NCBI RefSeq assembly: GCF_001411555.2
Contig: NC_049911.1
Coordinates: 1,054,001-1,118,000, forward strand
Direction: 5' to 3'
DNA: 64,000 bases
From: Juglans regia
Taxonomy: Eukaryota; Streptophyta; Magnoliopsida; Fagales; Juglandaceae
Translations under genes and position numbers: made by a program
Notes under the pieces: generated by a model
What the model was told of the DNA's origin: nothing
What the model saw: only the letters and a program-made list of their open reading frames with translations
The model's database searches: none
Shown: piece after piece, positions 1-10,074 of the stretch
How positions within the stretch are numbered: the first letter of the stretch is position 1
Layout: each line of letters opens with the position of its first letter

Positions 1-1
1 A

Positions 2-355
2 GCAAGTTCCCATAGAAATTTCAGACCACCTTCATCTGCAGCTGCTCCCGTAAAGATAAGAACTATGCACCCCACTGCATCAATGGAGGAGGTCAGACCT
101 CAAAATATGGCTTCATTTGGAGATGCTCCACCAAGAATCAGAATTGCGGCTCCTTCATGTTCAGCCAGACCATCTGAAAGATCTAACCTTGGAGAAGTAT
201 CTCCTACTTTCACGGCACCAGCTGTTCGAATTAGATCAGTTGTGCCCGTTTGTTCAGCTCCACCATTGAGAAAGGTGCCAAATTCCGGCAATGATGCAGT
301 GTTGCCAAACACAAATAAAGATTTAGGACTTTCAGATGGGTCAAGAGAGGGTTGA
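2..355 (+). CDS. double-stranded RNA-binding protein (DRB2/3/5 type), C-terminal end only
   Basis: An open frame enters from the left edge and stops at 353-355. It matches residue for residue, with scattered changes, the last third of the DRB exon at 15863-17031, including the conserved tail motif VRIRSVVPVCSAPP. It differs at the very end: the other copy stops after NTERKI, while this one reads NTNKDLGLSDGSREG, so a small indel shifted the stop. Both dsRNA-binding domains would lie left of the window, so the state of the whole gene cannot be judged; the visible part has no internal stop. The 3' flank (356-560) also matches 17035-17280. Confidence 0.85.
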   Translation, partial: ASSHRNFRPPSSAAAPVKIRTMHPTASMEEVRPQNMASFGDAPPRIRIAAPSCSARPSERSNLGEVSPTFTAPAVRIRSVVPVCSAPPLRKVPNSGNDAVLPNTNKDLGLSDGSREG

Positions 356-1464
356 GATACACTAGAAGATTCTCTTCCATTATATTTTCGTTATGCAATG
401 TGGTGGTTTTTGAGAAGCCATTAATGCTTCTTCATTGTAACAAGAACAAATGGTACTTTGTCCGTAGTCTATTGACTCTTATGTACATGTGAGTTTTATA
501 ATGCTCGAGCCTTATCAGTAAGGACCCATCTCTTTGTATACTTAATAGCGATTATCTATTGGTTTACAAGATCTGCATTGTCATTACCTAAAGTTGCTGT
601 GTTCTCTGCCCCTATTCTCCAAGCTTGCCTTTTTAGTGTATCAAAAACCAATAAGAAATGCTGTTAAAAGAACGAAAAACCGAACCGCAGCAATAAATTG
701 TAATCCTAAGAACCATTTCCATCTCCAAATGCAGAAAAGCTTGAATTCAGTATCGTTATGGCATCATATTCCTTCATACAAAACACATCGTAGAAGTTTC
801 ACTATATTGAACTGACGCCTACAAGTTGATAGAAGATTTGTCATCAACTTCAGGTCCTCTACGTACAGACGATTAATCCGTTTATGGTCTTTCGACTTAA
901 AACTGATAAGCCGAGATGGAAATGCACGATAATCCGTATTGTTGTTTTTAAGTTCTAGATTTGGTCACATCAGTATTCAGATATTTTCATTTTTTTATGA
1001 ATATTTCATTCTATAGTAATAATATTTTTTATTTTAAATCTTGTCATCCCAAATATATTAGTCACATTTTAAATTTTATAATTTTAATTCAACTCAATTT
1101 AATTCATCATTCAAATACAATCTGAAAATATAATTCCTCTTTTAAGTTTATCTAAACAATACTGGGCTCCTGCTGGCTAGAAGCCTAGAATTGGTTTGAG
1201 AATTGAAAACCTGCAGTCCGGCTCAACTTTTTATCTATATAATTATTTACATAAATGCTTTGATCCCGAATTCGAGATAGTGTCTCAAATGAGTTTTTTA
1301 ATTTAATGATTAAAAATATATTTTTTAATAATATTATAATTTTTTATTTTTTATAAAAATATTTATAAAAATTAATAAAATAAAATAATAAAATAATGAA
1401 CTCATTCGGCTTTTTTCGGTTGCTCTAGGCTCAATTAATAAGTTCACCTAAAGGCTAAAGCCTT
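356..1464. other. intergenic: DRB 3' flank and NOP58-A upstream region
   Basis: Positions 356-560 match the 3' flank of the other DRB gene. Positions 565-960 match 22868-23060 and then 25359-25560, and so preserve the unoccupied target of the Copia element described there (target at about 757-761). Positions 1000-1150 are AT-rich with no gene seen. Positions 1240-1430 hold an AT-rich block absent from the NOP58-B upstream region. It is bounded by AATGAGTT-like inverted ends and may be a small MITE. No convincing gene was found. Confidence 0.6.
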
Positions 1465-1473
1465 AAACCCTAA
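1465..1473 (+). promoter_or_regulatory. telo-box AAACCCTAA upstream of NOP58-A
   Basis: AAACCCTAA is the telo-box found near the start of many plant ribosomal-protein and nucleolar genes. It lies about 90 bp before the probable 5' UTR intron donor (GAG/GTATG near 1558). A second partial copy, AAACCCTAG, lies near 1591. The same box is kept in the other NOP58 copy. Its function here is inferred from position and family. Confidence 0.6.
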
Positions 1474-1805
1474 CCTAGACCCTCCCTTACCGTCCTCTTC
1501 GAGCTCTTCTTTTCCTTCCCCCACTCCTATTCTCGCACAAACGCGGGCAGAAACAGAGGTATGAAATTGGGGCCTCTCTTTTGTTAGCCAAACCCTAGGC
1601 TCTCCTACTCCTTCTCTTCCTCTTCCTTCTCTTATACATTTGCTTTGATGAGTATGTGTTAGGGGTATTAGGCTTATTTACGTATTATATTATGCAATTT
1701 TTTTTGCAAGCTCAAGTTGGGTTATGTTCCGTTTCTGCATGTAGTTAGTTTGAGTGAACAAGGAGCTGACTTTTTGTGTGTTGGGGTTTTTCAGGAAGTT
1801 GAAGA

Positions 1806-4800
1806 ATGATTCTGTTGTTTGAAACTCCGGCGGGTTTCGCGCTCTTCAAGGTTTTGGATGAAGGGAAGCTCAACAAAGTTGAGGTGTGTGACTTGTGTGT
1901 GTGTGTGTATTCTTATGCGCATTTTGATTGGTTGCTGAGAAAAGTGAAGGAAAATTGTGTCCAATGTTTGGATTTACGACTTATATTTGGTTTTCAAATA
2001 ATGGAACGTTTACCTCGAGAGAACAAGTCTTTTTCTTTTCTATCGGGCTAAGTTCATTACTTTATTATTTGAGGCTGACTTATATAACTGTGATGCAGGA
2101 GCTGTGGAAGGAGTTTTCCAGTGCAGAGACAGCTAGACAGGTAATTTCCTGTCTATTTCTTGTCCTCTCTATTGGTTAAGAAAAATCACTTATACTTCCC
2201 TAAAAAAAATGATCCTATGGCGTGCAAATAATACCCATTATAAACTTTTTTTTAAATTGGGCATCTTGATTTCATATTCGTAATCTATCTTAGTGATGAA
2301 TCTCTTTTTTGGTTTTGGGCATTAAACTTTAGGTGGTGAAGCTGAAAGCATTTTCCAAGTTTGAGAATACGTCAGAAGCTTTGGAAGCAGCGACCCTATT
2401 GATTGATAGCAAACCCAGCAAAGGATTGCGGAAGTTCTTGCGTGCACACTGCAGTGGTGAAACATTGGCTGTGGCTGATTCAAAGCTTGGGAACATCATT
2501 AAGGACAAACTAGTATGTTGGGAACTTGCTAATGATCGCCTAACGTGTAATAGAATTTAGTTTTCGTTTTAGCTTCTTTTTTTTTTTTTTTTTTTAAGTC
2601 AGAGTGATCATTGTATTGCAGAAAATAGAATGTGTCCACAACCAGGCTGTTATGGAGTTGATGAGAGGTGTTAGACATCAGATGACCGAGCTCATATCCG
2701 GCCTCGGTGTTCAAGATTTGGCACCAATGAGTTTGGGTTTATCTCATAGCTTATCTAGATACAAGCTGAAGTTCAGTGCTGATAAGGTGTGTTTCTTTAT
2801 GTGTCTAATAAGTGGTCTTTAAACAATAAAGAATGTGAACTTTGTTGAATATATGGTTTCTTATGATTAAGCAGAAAATTTGTACTTGGGCTTTGCCCAC
2901 TCTTATGAATAAAATACCTTGATTACCGAACAAAAAAATGGTTAAGCAGAAAATTTGGTTCTTCTGAAAGCTGGGTATATAATGTTTTGGGGAACCGATT
3001 GCGTACCTGTTGTCATTTACAAATGGAAACCTAAAGTATAGTTTGTGAACATGTGTCTTTGTTGATTTATTTATTTAACGAGTTGTTAACTCTTGGGAAA
3101 ATGGGTTAGACCAATGTATGATATTGACCAGTTCAATTTCAGTTTGTACTAGTTTCCATTGAGCGGCAACACCCTAGATTTATCATGAGAAGGGGCTCCA
3201 ATTGTAACTTGAAGTCAGTCTCCAGCCACACTACTTGAGAGAGAGAAGTTATTGTGGTTTATAATGATATGAAGGCACTTGAATTGTAGCTTGCGTAGTA
3301 TTGTTGTAGAAACCCCCAAATGTGGTTTGGCCTTTCATAGGATCGTTACAGTGCCATGTTTCTAATGGAAATTTTCATCTTTAATGGCTGGTGGGAATCT
3401 GCATTTTCTTGAATAACTGATGGGAATTGGTATTCAAGACTAACTAGGGGTTGGCTCAAGTGGTAAAGGCATTGATTGGTCTTGGTGGTATGCTCCCTCC
3501 AAGGTTTAAGGTTCGAACCCTTTTGGGTGCAAACAATATCTAGGGGTCATTGGACTGTGGGATTTTTTCTTTGAATTACCCAAGGTGCACTTGCAGGAAA
3601 CTCCTTGCTAAGGGCTTGTGCACCCCCAGGATTAGTCGGGACGTTGTTCTTGTACATCCGGTGCCAATAAAAAAAATCTTGAATATGTGAGAACTGAAAT
3701 TTTGCAGCTATGTTGTATTTTTAACTCATTTATATATTGCTCGTTTTCTAGGTGGATACGATGATCATTCAGGCCATTGGGTTGCTTGATGACCTTGATA
3801 AAGAGCTGAATACATATGCAATGAGGGTTCGAGAATGGTATGGTTGGCATTTTCCTGAGCTGACTAAGATTATCGCGGATAACATCCATTATGCCAAGAC
3901 AGTGAAGCTCATGGGTGACCGTGTAAATGCTGCGAAGCTTGATTTTTCTGAGGTGGAATTGCTTACTTTATTTTTGAAGCATATAAAGATGTTCCTATAG
4001 GTTGTCCCTTTTGTACCACTCAACCTAGTAATGTCTGAATCCAAGTCCAATCAATTTACATTTTTTTTTAATTCAATCCTATCCCAAGCTGCACATATTG
4101 GTAAGTGGATTCAGATGAGCAATCATACTGTCAGAGTTACTTTAGAGCATATAGTATCGCGGTTTAGCAAATAGAGCTCACTATTAAAATTCTTATACTC
4201 CCAACTATGAAAAAAATGATATCGAGGGCAATAATTGCAATATGTTTTTATTCTGATAAAAGAATGAAACCAGCTTAATGCCAAGCTGTATTCTCATGAT
4301 GGTGAGCTTCCATAAGATCCATCAGCCTATAGGAGTATGTATGGTGAGTGGTCTCCAGTACTTCACTCTGACTTGCCCAGAGATTTCATTTGCTGTTGGA
4401 CTTGTAGACAAGTTTATGCACTCTCCTCGGTCCCTCATTTAGTCGCTGCTACGTATTTTGAGATATCTAAAAGCTTGACTATTCTGGACACCTCGCCATT
4501 GCTACCTACCCCTATTTTATTAGTCAGGCTTAGTAACCCCTACCTCTTAAATGAAAGCTGAAGTAAGGTATTAATGCTGGTGATGTTACAGATCATCGCA
4601 CCACTACTGGCTTTTGTGTTTTTTTCAGCGACTCTCAACTAACTATTAAAAAAATGAATGAAGATAATACTCTTAGAAGTTTCTGTTGTTTTGATTCCTC
4701 AAAATATTGCAGATATGTCATGTGTACTGGGGGATTTTGCCTATCTTTATGATCAATAAAATCTAATTTACCGATAAAAATATATATATATATTGCAGAT

Positions 4801-6041
4801 ATTGCCAGATGAGGTTGAGATAGAATTAAAGGAAGCTGCTATGATATCAATGGGAACTGAAATTAGTGACCTTGATTTGGTTAATATCAAAGAACTCTGT
4901 GACCAGGTTCTCTCTCTTTCTGAGTACAGAGCTCAACTCTATGAATATTTAAAAAACAGGATGAACATGATTGCACCAAATTTGACTGTCCTTGTTGGGG
5001 AGCTTGTTGGTGCTCGCCTCATTGCCCATGGGGGCAGTTTACTGAATCTTTCAAAGCAGCCTGGTAGCACGATTCAGATTCTTGGTGCTGAAAAGGCTCT
5101 CTTCAGAGCATTGAAAACTAAGCATGCTACTCCCAAATATGGGCTTATCTACCATGCCTCGTTGGTTGGTCAGGCACCACCAAAGTTTAAGGGGAAGATT
5201 TCTCGGTCACTTGCCTCAAAAACTGCATTAGCAATTAGATATGATGCTCTTGGAGATGGTCAAGATAATTCCTTGGGCCTGGAGAACCGAGCAAAGGTAC
5301 TCCACACAAATTTGTCTGGCACTTGCATGATCTTTTATTGAAACATTTTCTTTAATGAAACCATTTTTGACAGGTTGAGGCACGTTTAAGGAATCTTGAA
5401 GGTAGAGAATTGGGTCGCTTTTCTGGGTCAGCCAAAGGCAAACCTAAGATAGAAGTCTATGACAAGGATCGAAAGAAGGGAGCTGGGGGATTGATAACTG
5501 CTGCCAAGGTCTAAAATTATTTTTTAGCATATGATACATAGTTTTTTCCCCTTGTTGTCTGGTGTTCATTAGCTCTTCTGTTTTTTTTTTTTTTTTAATG
5601 TAGACATATAATCCTTCTGCGGATTCTGTTCTTGGGCAAATGGCAAATACCGCTGCTGACAATGGTGAGGTCCCAAAGAAGAGGAAAGCAGAGGAGCCTC
5701 CTCCGACTGAGGAAGCAGTTGAGGTTCCTGCTACTAGTAAGAAGGAGAAGAAGAAAAAGGAAAAGAAAGAGAAGAAGAAAGTTGATGAGGCAGAAATGGC
5801 CGTGCCAATTGATGGGAATGAGCATGCCGAAGAAGAAGAGGCGGGGACAAAAGAAAAGAAGAAGAAGAAGAAGAAGAAACATTCGGATGTGGATGCTGTG
5901 GCACCAAACGGGGATGAGAATGTTGATTCCATTGACAAGAAGGAGGAGAAGAAGAAGAAGAAAAGAAAACATGCCGAACAAGAAGAATCAGCTGAATTGC
6001 CGAGCAAGACTAAAAAGAAAAAGAAGAAAAGCGAGGATTGA
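1806..6041 (+). CDS. NOP58: NOP58/NOP5 box C/D snoRNP core protein, copy A
   Basis: Eight coding exons with GT-AG borders join in frame to 578 residues: 1806-1883, 2099-2140, 2333-2512, 2622-2786, 3752-3952, 4799-5296, 5374-5508 and 5604-6041. The protein starts [17 protein letters not shown], the NOP5 N-terminal domain (about 1-65). A coiled coil and the Nop RNA-binding domain follow (about 150-400, with [10 protein letters not shown] and [18 protein letters not shown]). The tail is a long Lys/Glu-rich KKE/D region typical of eukaryotic NOP58. In the family this protein, with fibrillarin, NOP56 and the 15.5K protein, forms the nucleolar particle that 2'-O-methylates rRNA. The ATG follows a 5' UTR intron (acceptor just before 1799). 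The frame is intact, with about 15 residue differences from copy B. Intron 4 carries a LINE tail and a SINE that copy B lacks. Confidence 0.95.
2882..2937 (+). mobile_element. 56-bp 5'-truncated LINE tail in NOP58-A intron 4
   Basis: The sequence is only the last bases of a LINE (GTACTTGGGCTTTGCCC, ATGAATAAAAT, then A7), similar to the 3' ends of the larger LINEs at 60540-60615 and 62460-62537. It is flanked by a target duplication: TTAAGCAGAAAATTT at 2867-2881 and 2942-2956, extendable to 19 bp with one mismatch. The corresponding intron of NOP58-B has an unoccupied site near 30865-30890. Confidence 0.85.
3438..3674 (+). mobile_element. tRNA-derived SINE in NOP58-A intron 4
   Basis: A Pol III-like A box (TGGCTCAAGTGGTAAAGG, about 3453) and B box (GGTTCGAACCC, about 3510) lie in tRNA-like spacing. 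They are followed by about 150 bp of unrelated body and a short A-run at 3667-3674. The NOP58-B intron lacks it (near 31415-31435). The flanks read TATTCAAGA and TCTTGAATA, which are inverted rather than direct repeats, so the exact borders are uncertain. Confidence 0.75.
4717..4789 (+). mobile_element. LINE tail whose target duplication copied the exon 6 splice acceptor (NOP58-A)
   Basis: The 13-bp sequence ATATTGCAGATAT occurs at 4704-4716 and 4790-4802. Between them is a LINE 3' end (GTGTACTGGGGG, TTTATGATCAATAAAAT, AT-rich tail). The second copy contains the true acceptor of exon 6 (AG at 4797-4798) and the first holds an identical AG at 4711-4712. Use of the upstream AG would add 86 nt and shift the frame. 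The same structure sits in NOP58-B, so the insertion predates the duplication. Confidence 0.8.
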
Positions 6042-6802
6042 ATAGGTCTGGATGGCAACCAAACAATTTTGGTTAAAATTAGGTGGAAAATCGGTACTTT
6101 TATCTGTAAAATAACATTTTCATTGCTTTTTCCTGTTTCTATTGTTGGGTATTTAAGTTTTTTGTAGTGCATTCTCTAACATCTGTGGACATGAATGCAC
6201 GAAGTTGATTTGGGAGAGGATGACAGAATTAATATTTGGCGATATTACTTGAATGAATCGATAATGGTTTCTGGTTTATTTCTCTCTGTCCATTTCCTAT
6301 AACACAGAATGGTTTCGTGTCCTTCACAAGAATTCTGCACCCACTGTAGTTAGACTTCATTCCTGACTAATCCAATATAAACAGAACTAATATTTGGCGA
6401 TATCACTTAATCTATAATATTTCTGGTTTATTTCTCGGTCCATTTCCTATAACACAAGATGGTGTCGTGTCCTTAATAGCAATATGATGTAGGCATGAAA
6501 ATTCTGCACTTGATGGCAATATGATGCTTATTTTGTTTGAAATGGGAGAAATGTGATGATAGCCAATGTCTTTTGAGATGCATTCATCTAGAGATTTTCA
6601 CTTCAATTGCCTATCACAAATAATGTGGCAACGACAGGCTCGAAATCAATGCACGATGTTACAAGTATAAATGAAAATGAAGGGGTAAACAAGATGGTTA
6701 CATCGTTTGAGATGGGCAATTCATGATGTATAAGGTCGGTGATGGTTTATAATATTCATGCTTTTGATTTTTTTCCCTCCTTGGAATTTATTTTGCTGTT
6801 AA
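6042..6802 (+). other. NOP58-A 3' flank joined to kinase intron 1 by a deletion
   Basis: Positions 6042-6390 match the 3' flank of NOP58-B (33436-33790). Part of it (6226-6320) is repeated in degenerate form at 6385-6472. From about 6475 the sequence matches kinase intron 1 (about 36375 onward), so about 2.6 kb present in unit 2, including kinase promoter and exon 1, is missing here. No gene is seen. Confidence 0.75.
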
Positions 6803-7460
6803 ATTGGGCAGGGAACATATGGTAACGTGTACAAAGCTAGAGATATATGACTGGTAAACTTGTTGCGCTGAAAAAGGTTCGTTTTGATAATTTGGAACTT
6901 GAGAGTGTGAGATTTATGGTTAGAGAGATTCATTTTGCGGCGTTTGGATCGTCCCAATGATGTGAAGCTAAGAAGGTTTGGCTACATCAAGAATGCACTG
7001 TAGTTTGTACCTGGTCTTTCAATACATGGAGCATGATTTAGCTGGCCTTGCTGCTAGTCCGGGAATTAGATTTACAGAGGCTCAGGTTTGCCCATGTTTG
7101 CCTTGGAATATGAAGTTAACGAGCATCTTTTATAACGTCATAACTCATAATACTAAAATAAATGTTCCTGTTGTTATTGCAGGTCAAATGTTACATGCAT
7201 CAATTACTCTCTGGACTTGAGCACTGTCACAACCATGGAGTGCTTCACCGTGACATTAAAGGATCAAATCTTCTTATTGACAATAGTGGAACACTAAAGA
7301 TTGCTGACTTTGGGTTGGCTTCTACCTCCGATCCAAACCAAAACGCACCATGACTAGGTGGTCACTCTTTGGTATCGACCTCCTGAACTGCTTCTTGGGG
7401 CTACAGATTATGGAGAGGTTGCATTTTAGCCGAGTTATTGGCTAGAAAACCAATTTACTC
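6803..7460 (+). pseudogene. broken CDK-like kinase (exons 2-3 only)
   Basis: Remnants of two exons (6803-7085 and 7183-7460) match the intact kinase at 36747-37031 and 37129-37446. Recognisable pieces are the glycine-rich loop GQGTYGNVYKAR, the [12 protein letters not shown] catalytic loop and DFGLAS. It cannot work. Exon 1 is absent, the acceptor before exon 2 is AA instead of AG (6801-6802), and a base is missing near 6848. Further indels lie at 6900-6970, and about 28 bp around the GVGIDLWSAG region is deleted near 7413. Intron 3 is split by a LINE at 7532. The match to the parent intron ends near 8625. Confidence 0.92.
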
Positions 7461-7531
7461 TCTCGTCTCTCTTTGTTTCTTCATTTGCAGTATCATACTA
7501 TATATATAGAGGTCAATTCTCTTCTTCATTT

Positions 7532-8567
7532 TTTTTAATCAAACCATATCTTTATATTTATCAAGAGTTAATCAATACATAGCTTGTCCAGTATAACAAA
7601 ACTAAAATAACCCTCAAAGCCATCTTCTATCCACACCTGTTCTTCATTGACATCATAAGCAAAATTTGCTAGAAAATGAGCTACCCTATTTCCTTCCCTA
7701 TATGTATGTTGAACTGTCCAACTAGACTTTTTACATAGAATTCCTTTAATGTCTTCGACTAACTGCCCATGCTATTCCCAGTTGTCTTCTGCACTATTGA
7801 CTGCTTTGACAATTCCCAGGGCATCCCCCTTCAAAGACTGCCTTTTCCACAGAGCTTTAGAGCCCTCCACAGAGCAGTAATCTCAGCTATTACAGATGAA
7901 TGAATCTGATCCTTTGGCATACAAAGTGAGACTTGCACATCCCCTTCTTCATCTCTGATGACCACACCTGCCCCCATCCTTTTTTTTATTTGAGTTACAG
8001 GCAGCATCCCAATTCACCTTCACAAATCCCTCCATGGGAGCTTTCCAACGGATCATGTTCCTCTCTACAGTGATGGACTCTGAGCTTTTACTTGGATTAC
8101 CGTGGGCTTGTTGATATTCTATGACACTGGTTCTAGCTTGGTTAAAGAGCACTCAAGGACTAATAAATTTCTCCTCAAAAATATTTCCATTTCTTCTCAG
8201 CCAAATATGTCTTATAACAGTAGCTACCATTTCTAAGTCCTTTGAAAGTTTTCCTATCATTTTCAACCAAACTATATTCACATCCACCTCATTCGATTTC
8301 CACTTCTGCACTGGGCTCTCCTTCTCCGCCCACACATCTATAGTAGCTGAGCAACTCCAAAGTGCATGACATAATGTCTCTTCCTCCCTTATACATATGG
8401 GACATCAAGGATTATCAACCTCTCCTCTGGTGCAGATTCCTTCTTGTTGGTAGGCAGTTGTTGAGTGCTTTCCATAAGAAGGTCTTGACCACCCCACGAA
8501 CATTCAACTTCCACAAAATTCGTCACCCTTCTTTAAACTTCTTCCCATTCGAGGATTCCCCTTTAAA
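7532..8567 (-). mobile_element. 5'-truncated LINE (L1 type) inside the kinase remnant
   Basis: It is flanked by an 11-bp target duplication CTTCTTCATTT (7521-7531 and 8568-8578). The poly(A) tail lies at the left as a T-run, so the element reads on the minus strand. Broken frames encode the last part of a plant LINE ORF2: a cysteine/reverse-transcriptase-associated region (about 8150-8335, WAEKESPVQKWKSNEVD) and an RNase H-like part (about 7950-8090, RWKAPMEGFVKVNWDAACN, which contains the first catalytic Asp of RNase H). It contains stops and frameshifts. Confidence 0.88.
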
Positions 8568-9097
8568 CTTCTTCATTTATGCTAATGCTAAACTCTTCTT
8601 GTGTTTGTTATGTTATGTTCGTTCTCTAGTTCATTTTTAAAATCTATATTCCGATGTGCTTCTCGACAAAGAAGGCTGAAGAAGAAAGGAATTCCCGAAG
8701 AACAAAAGTCATCAACACCTCGACCCAGTAGATCATTTGAGACAATTTCAAAATCAAATGAAAGGCTCAAAAATGGGTAATATGTTTGCATACCGGGTTT
8801 CCAAGTGGAAAAGGAATGGGAAAATAACAAAAGCGTACATACATGGAAGCATATAGGCAAGTATACAAGATAACCAATTTTTCTTTGCTCTTCTTCTCTC
8901 ATAGAGAATTCCAAAAGCGAATGGGAAAAGAACTTGTGATGAGTCTATGAGACAGAGTGAATTTGGTAACCGGGTATTAGCCCTTTTGGAATTTTACAAG
9001 CGCTATGCAAAAGGGTCTAACCAAAGTCGAAATTTTCAAGAACAGAGAATCCATACATTACACTTACAAATGCGATTTTGGCTTGGCCATGGTTGAG
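8568..9097. other. end of unit 1 and unassigned sequence
   Basis: Positions 8579-8625 are a last piece of kinase intron 3 (compare 37515-37555). After that I recognise nothing. A 108-codon minus-strand frame (8588-8914) has no motif I can name and overlaps the intron remnant, so I do not call it a gene. Confidence 0.5.
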
Positions 9098-9108
9098 GAT
9101 ATTTGAAT

Positions 9109-9304
9109 GGTAGGTGGCCAAAGTGGTAAGACGAACTTGTGTGCATGTGCCTCATGTCACAGGTTTGATTTTCAACTCGATTTAAGTGTGACGGTGGGTT
9201 GCTGTGTTAGTATCCCAGAGGTTTAAGTTCTATAGATGAGTTCTACGGACTCCGTAGTGGAGTAATTTCCCCAAATTAAAAAAAAAAAAAAAAAAAAAAG
9301 AAAA
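9109..9304 (+). mobile_element. tRNA-derived SINE with poly(A) tail
   Basis: The body starts GGTAGGTGGCCAAAGTGGTAAG (A-box-like). A degenerate B box (AGGTTTGATTTTCAAC) follows about 50 bp later, and it ends in a long A-run (9278-9299). A perfect 11-bp target duplication GATATTTGAAT lies at 9098-9108 and 9305-9315. Confidence 0.85.
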
Positions 9305-9488
9305 GATATTTGAATCGGAAGACTAAAAATGATCAATTTTAACACATGGTTGTATAAAATTTTTAAAAAAGAGTTACAAGTGTATCATTTTTCGGGGACG
9401 CTTGATAAAATAATTTTTTTTATTATAAAGTAAATTTAATGTATGAAGTTATGTCAACTTATAAATTTATTTTTTGTTAGATTTTTTT

Positions 9489-10074
9489 TAGGGGTGCTAC
9501 CCGTCCTACGGGACAGAGCCACCCCTTCCCCACACCCCGTCCCGCAAGGGGCGGGAGGTGGGGTTTTCACCCCCGTCCCCCACCCTTGGATGTCCCGCCC
9601 TTGTGGGCGAGATGTGAGGCGGATTCCCAATCTGTCCCGCCTCCATTACTTAAAAAAAAATATTACATTTTACTTGGTTTAAAAATTATTTCTAAATACA
9701 AAAGTAATTAAAAATACATTTTTAGACCCAAATTATAAATTTAAATTATGTAAATATAACTATAATTTAAAAATTAAATTTACTAGTACATATTTTGTGT
9801 AAATTGTAGTGTATTAACTTTTACACTATAAAATTTTTAAATTTGTCAATACATATTTTCTGAACAAGTCTTATACACAATTTGTAAAATATAAATATAT
9901 ATTTATTTATATATATATAAATGTAGGCGGGGCGGGGTTGGGCCACCCCCGCCACCCACTCCCGCTAGGTGTCCCGCCCTCACATGAGTGGAGCGGGGTT
10001 GCCTGCCCTACCTTGCGGAGGCGGGATGGACGGGGGCAGGGCACCGAGGTGCGAGATCCCGCTGTCCACCCCTA
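9489..10074. mobile_element. non-autonomous hAT-like element 1
   Basis: The 586-bp element begins TAGGGGTG and ends CACCCCTA (8-bp inverted ends). It is flanked by a perfect 8-bp target duplication ATTTTTTT (9481-9488 and 10075-10082); an 8-bp duplication is characteristic of hAT transposons. The ends are strongly GC-rich (CCCGTCCC/GGGGCGG blocks at 9500-9645 and 9925-10060) around an AT-rich core. It has no transposase frame; the open frame at 9443-9682 runs across its left border. Confidence 0.82.

Larger units (their letters stand above)
1..8660 (+). repeat. segmental duplication, unit 1 (DRB end, NOP58-A, kinase remnant)
   Basis: This stretch is collinear with a second copy further right. 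Positions 1-355 match the last DRB exon at about 16695-17031. Positions 1480-6390 match the NOP58 region at 29460-33790. Positions 6475-7530 match kinase intron 1 to intron 3 at about 36375-37515, and the match resumes at 8579-8625 after a LINE insertion. Gene order and strand are the same in both. The left end lies outside the window. The right end is ragged and lies inside kinase intron 3. Confidence 0.9.

Noticed and set aside
3448..3530. tRNA gene
   Set aside because: A and B boxes are present, but no cloverleaf acceptor pairing was found and an unrelated body with an A-tail follows; it is a SINE.
5444..6172. Long minus-strand frames, and basic plus-strand frames, over the NOP58-A tail (also 32907-33566)
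   Set aside because: They are shadows of the Lys/Glu-rich coding repeat in other frames; poly-Phe/Ser and poly-Arg products have no family support.
8588..8914. 108-codon minus-strand frame
   Set aside because: It overlaps the kinase intron remnant, shows no motif and has no splice or start context that I can support.
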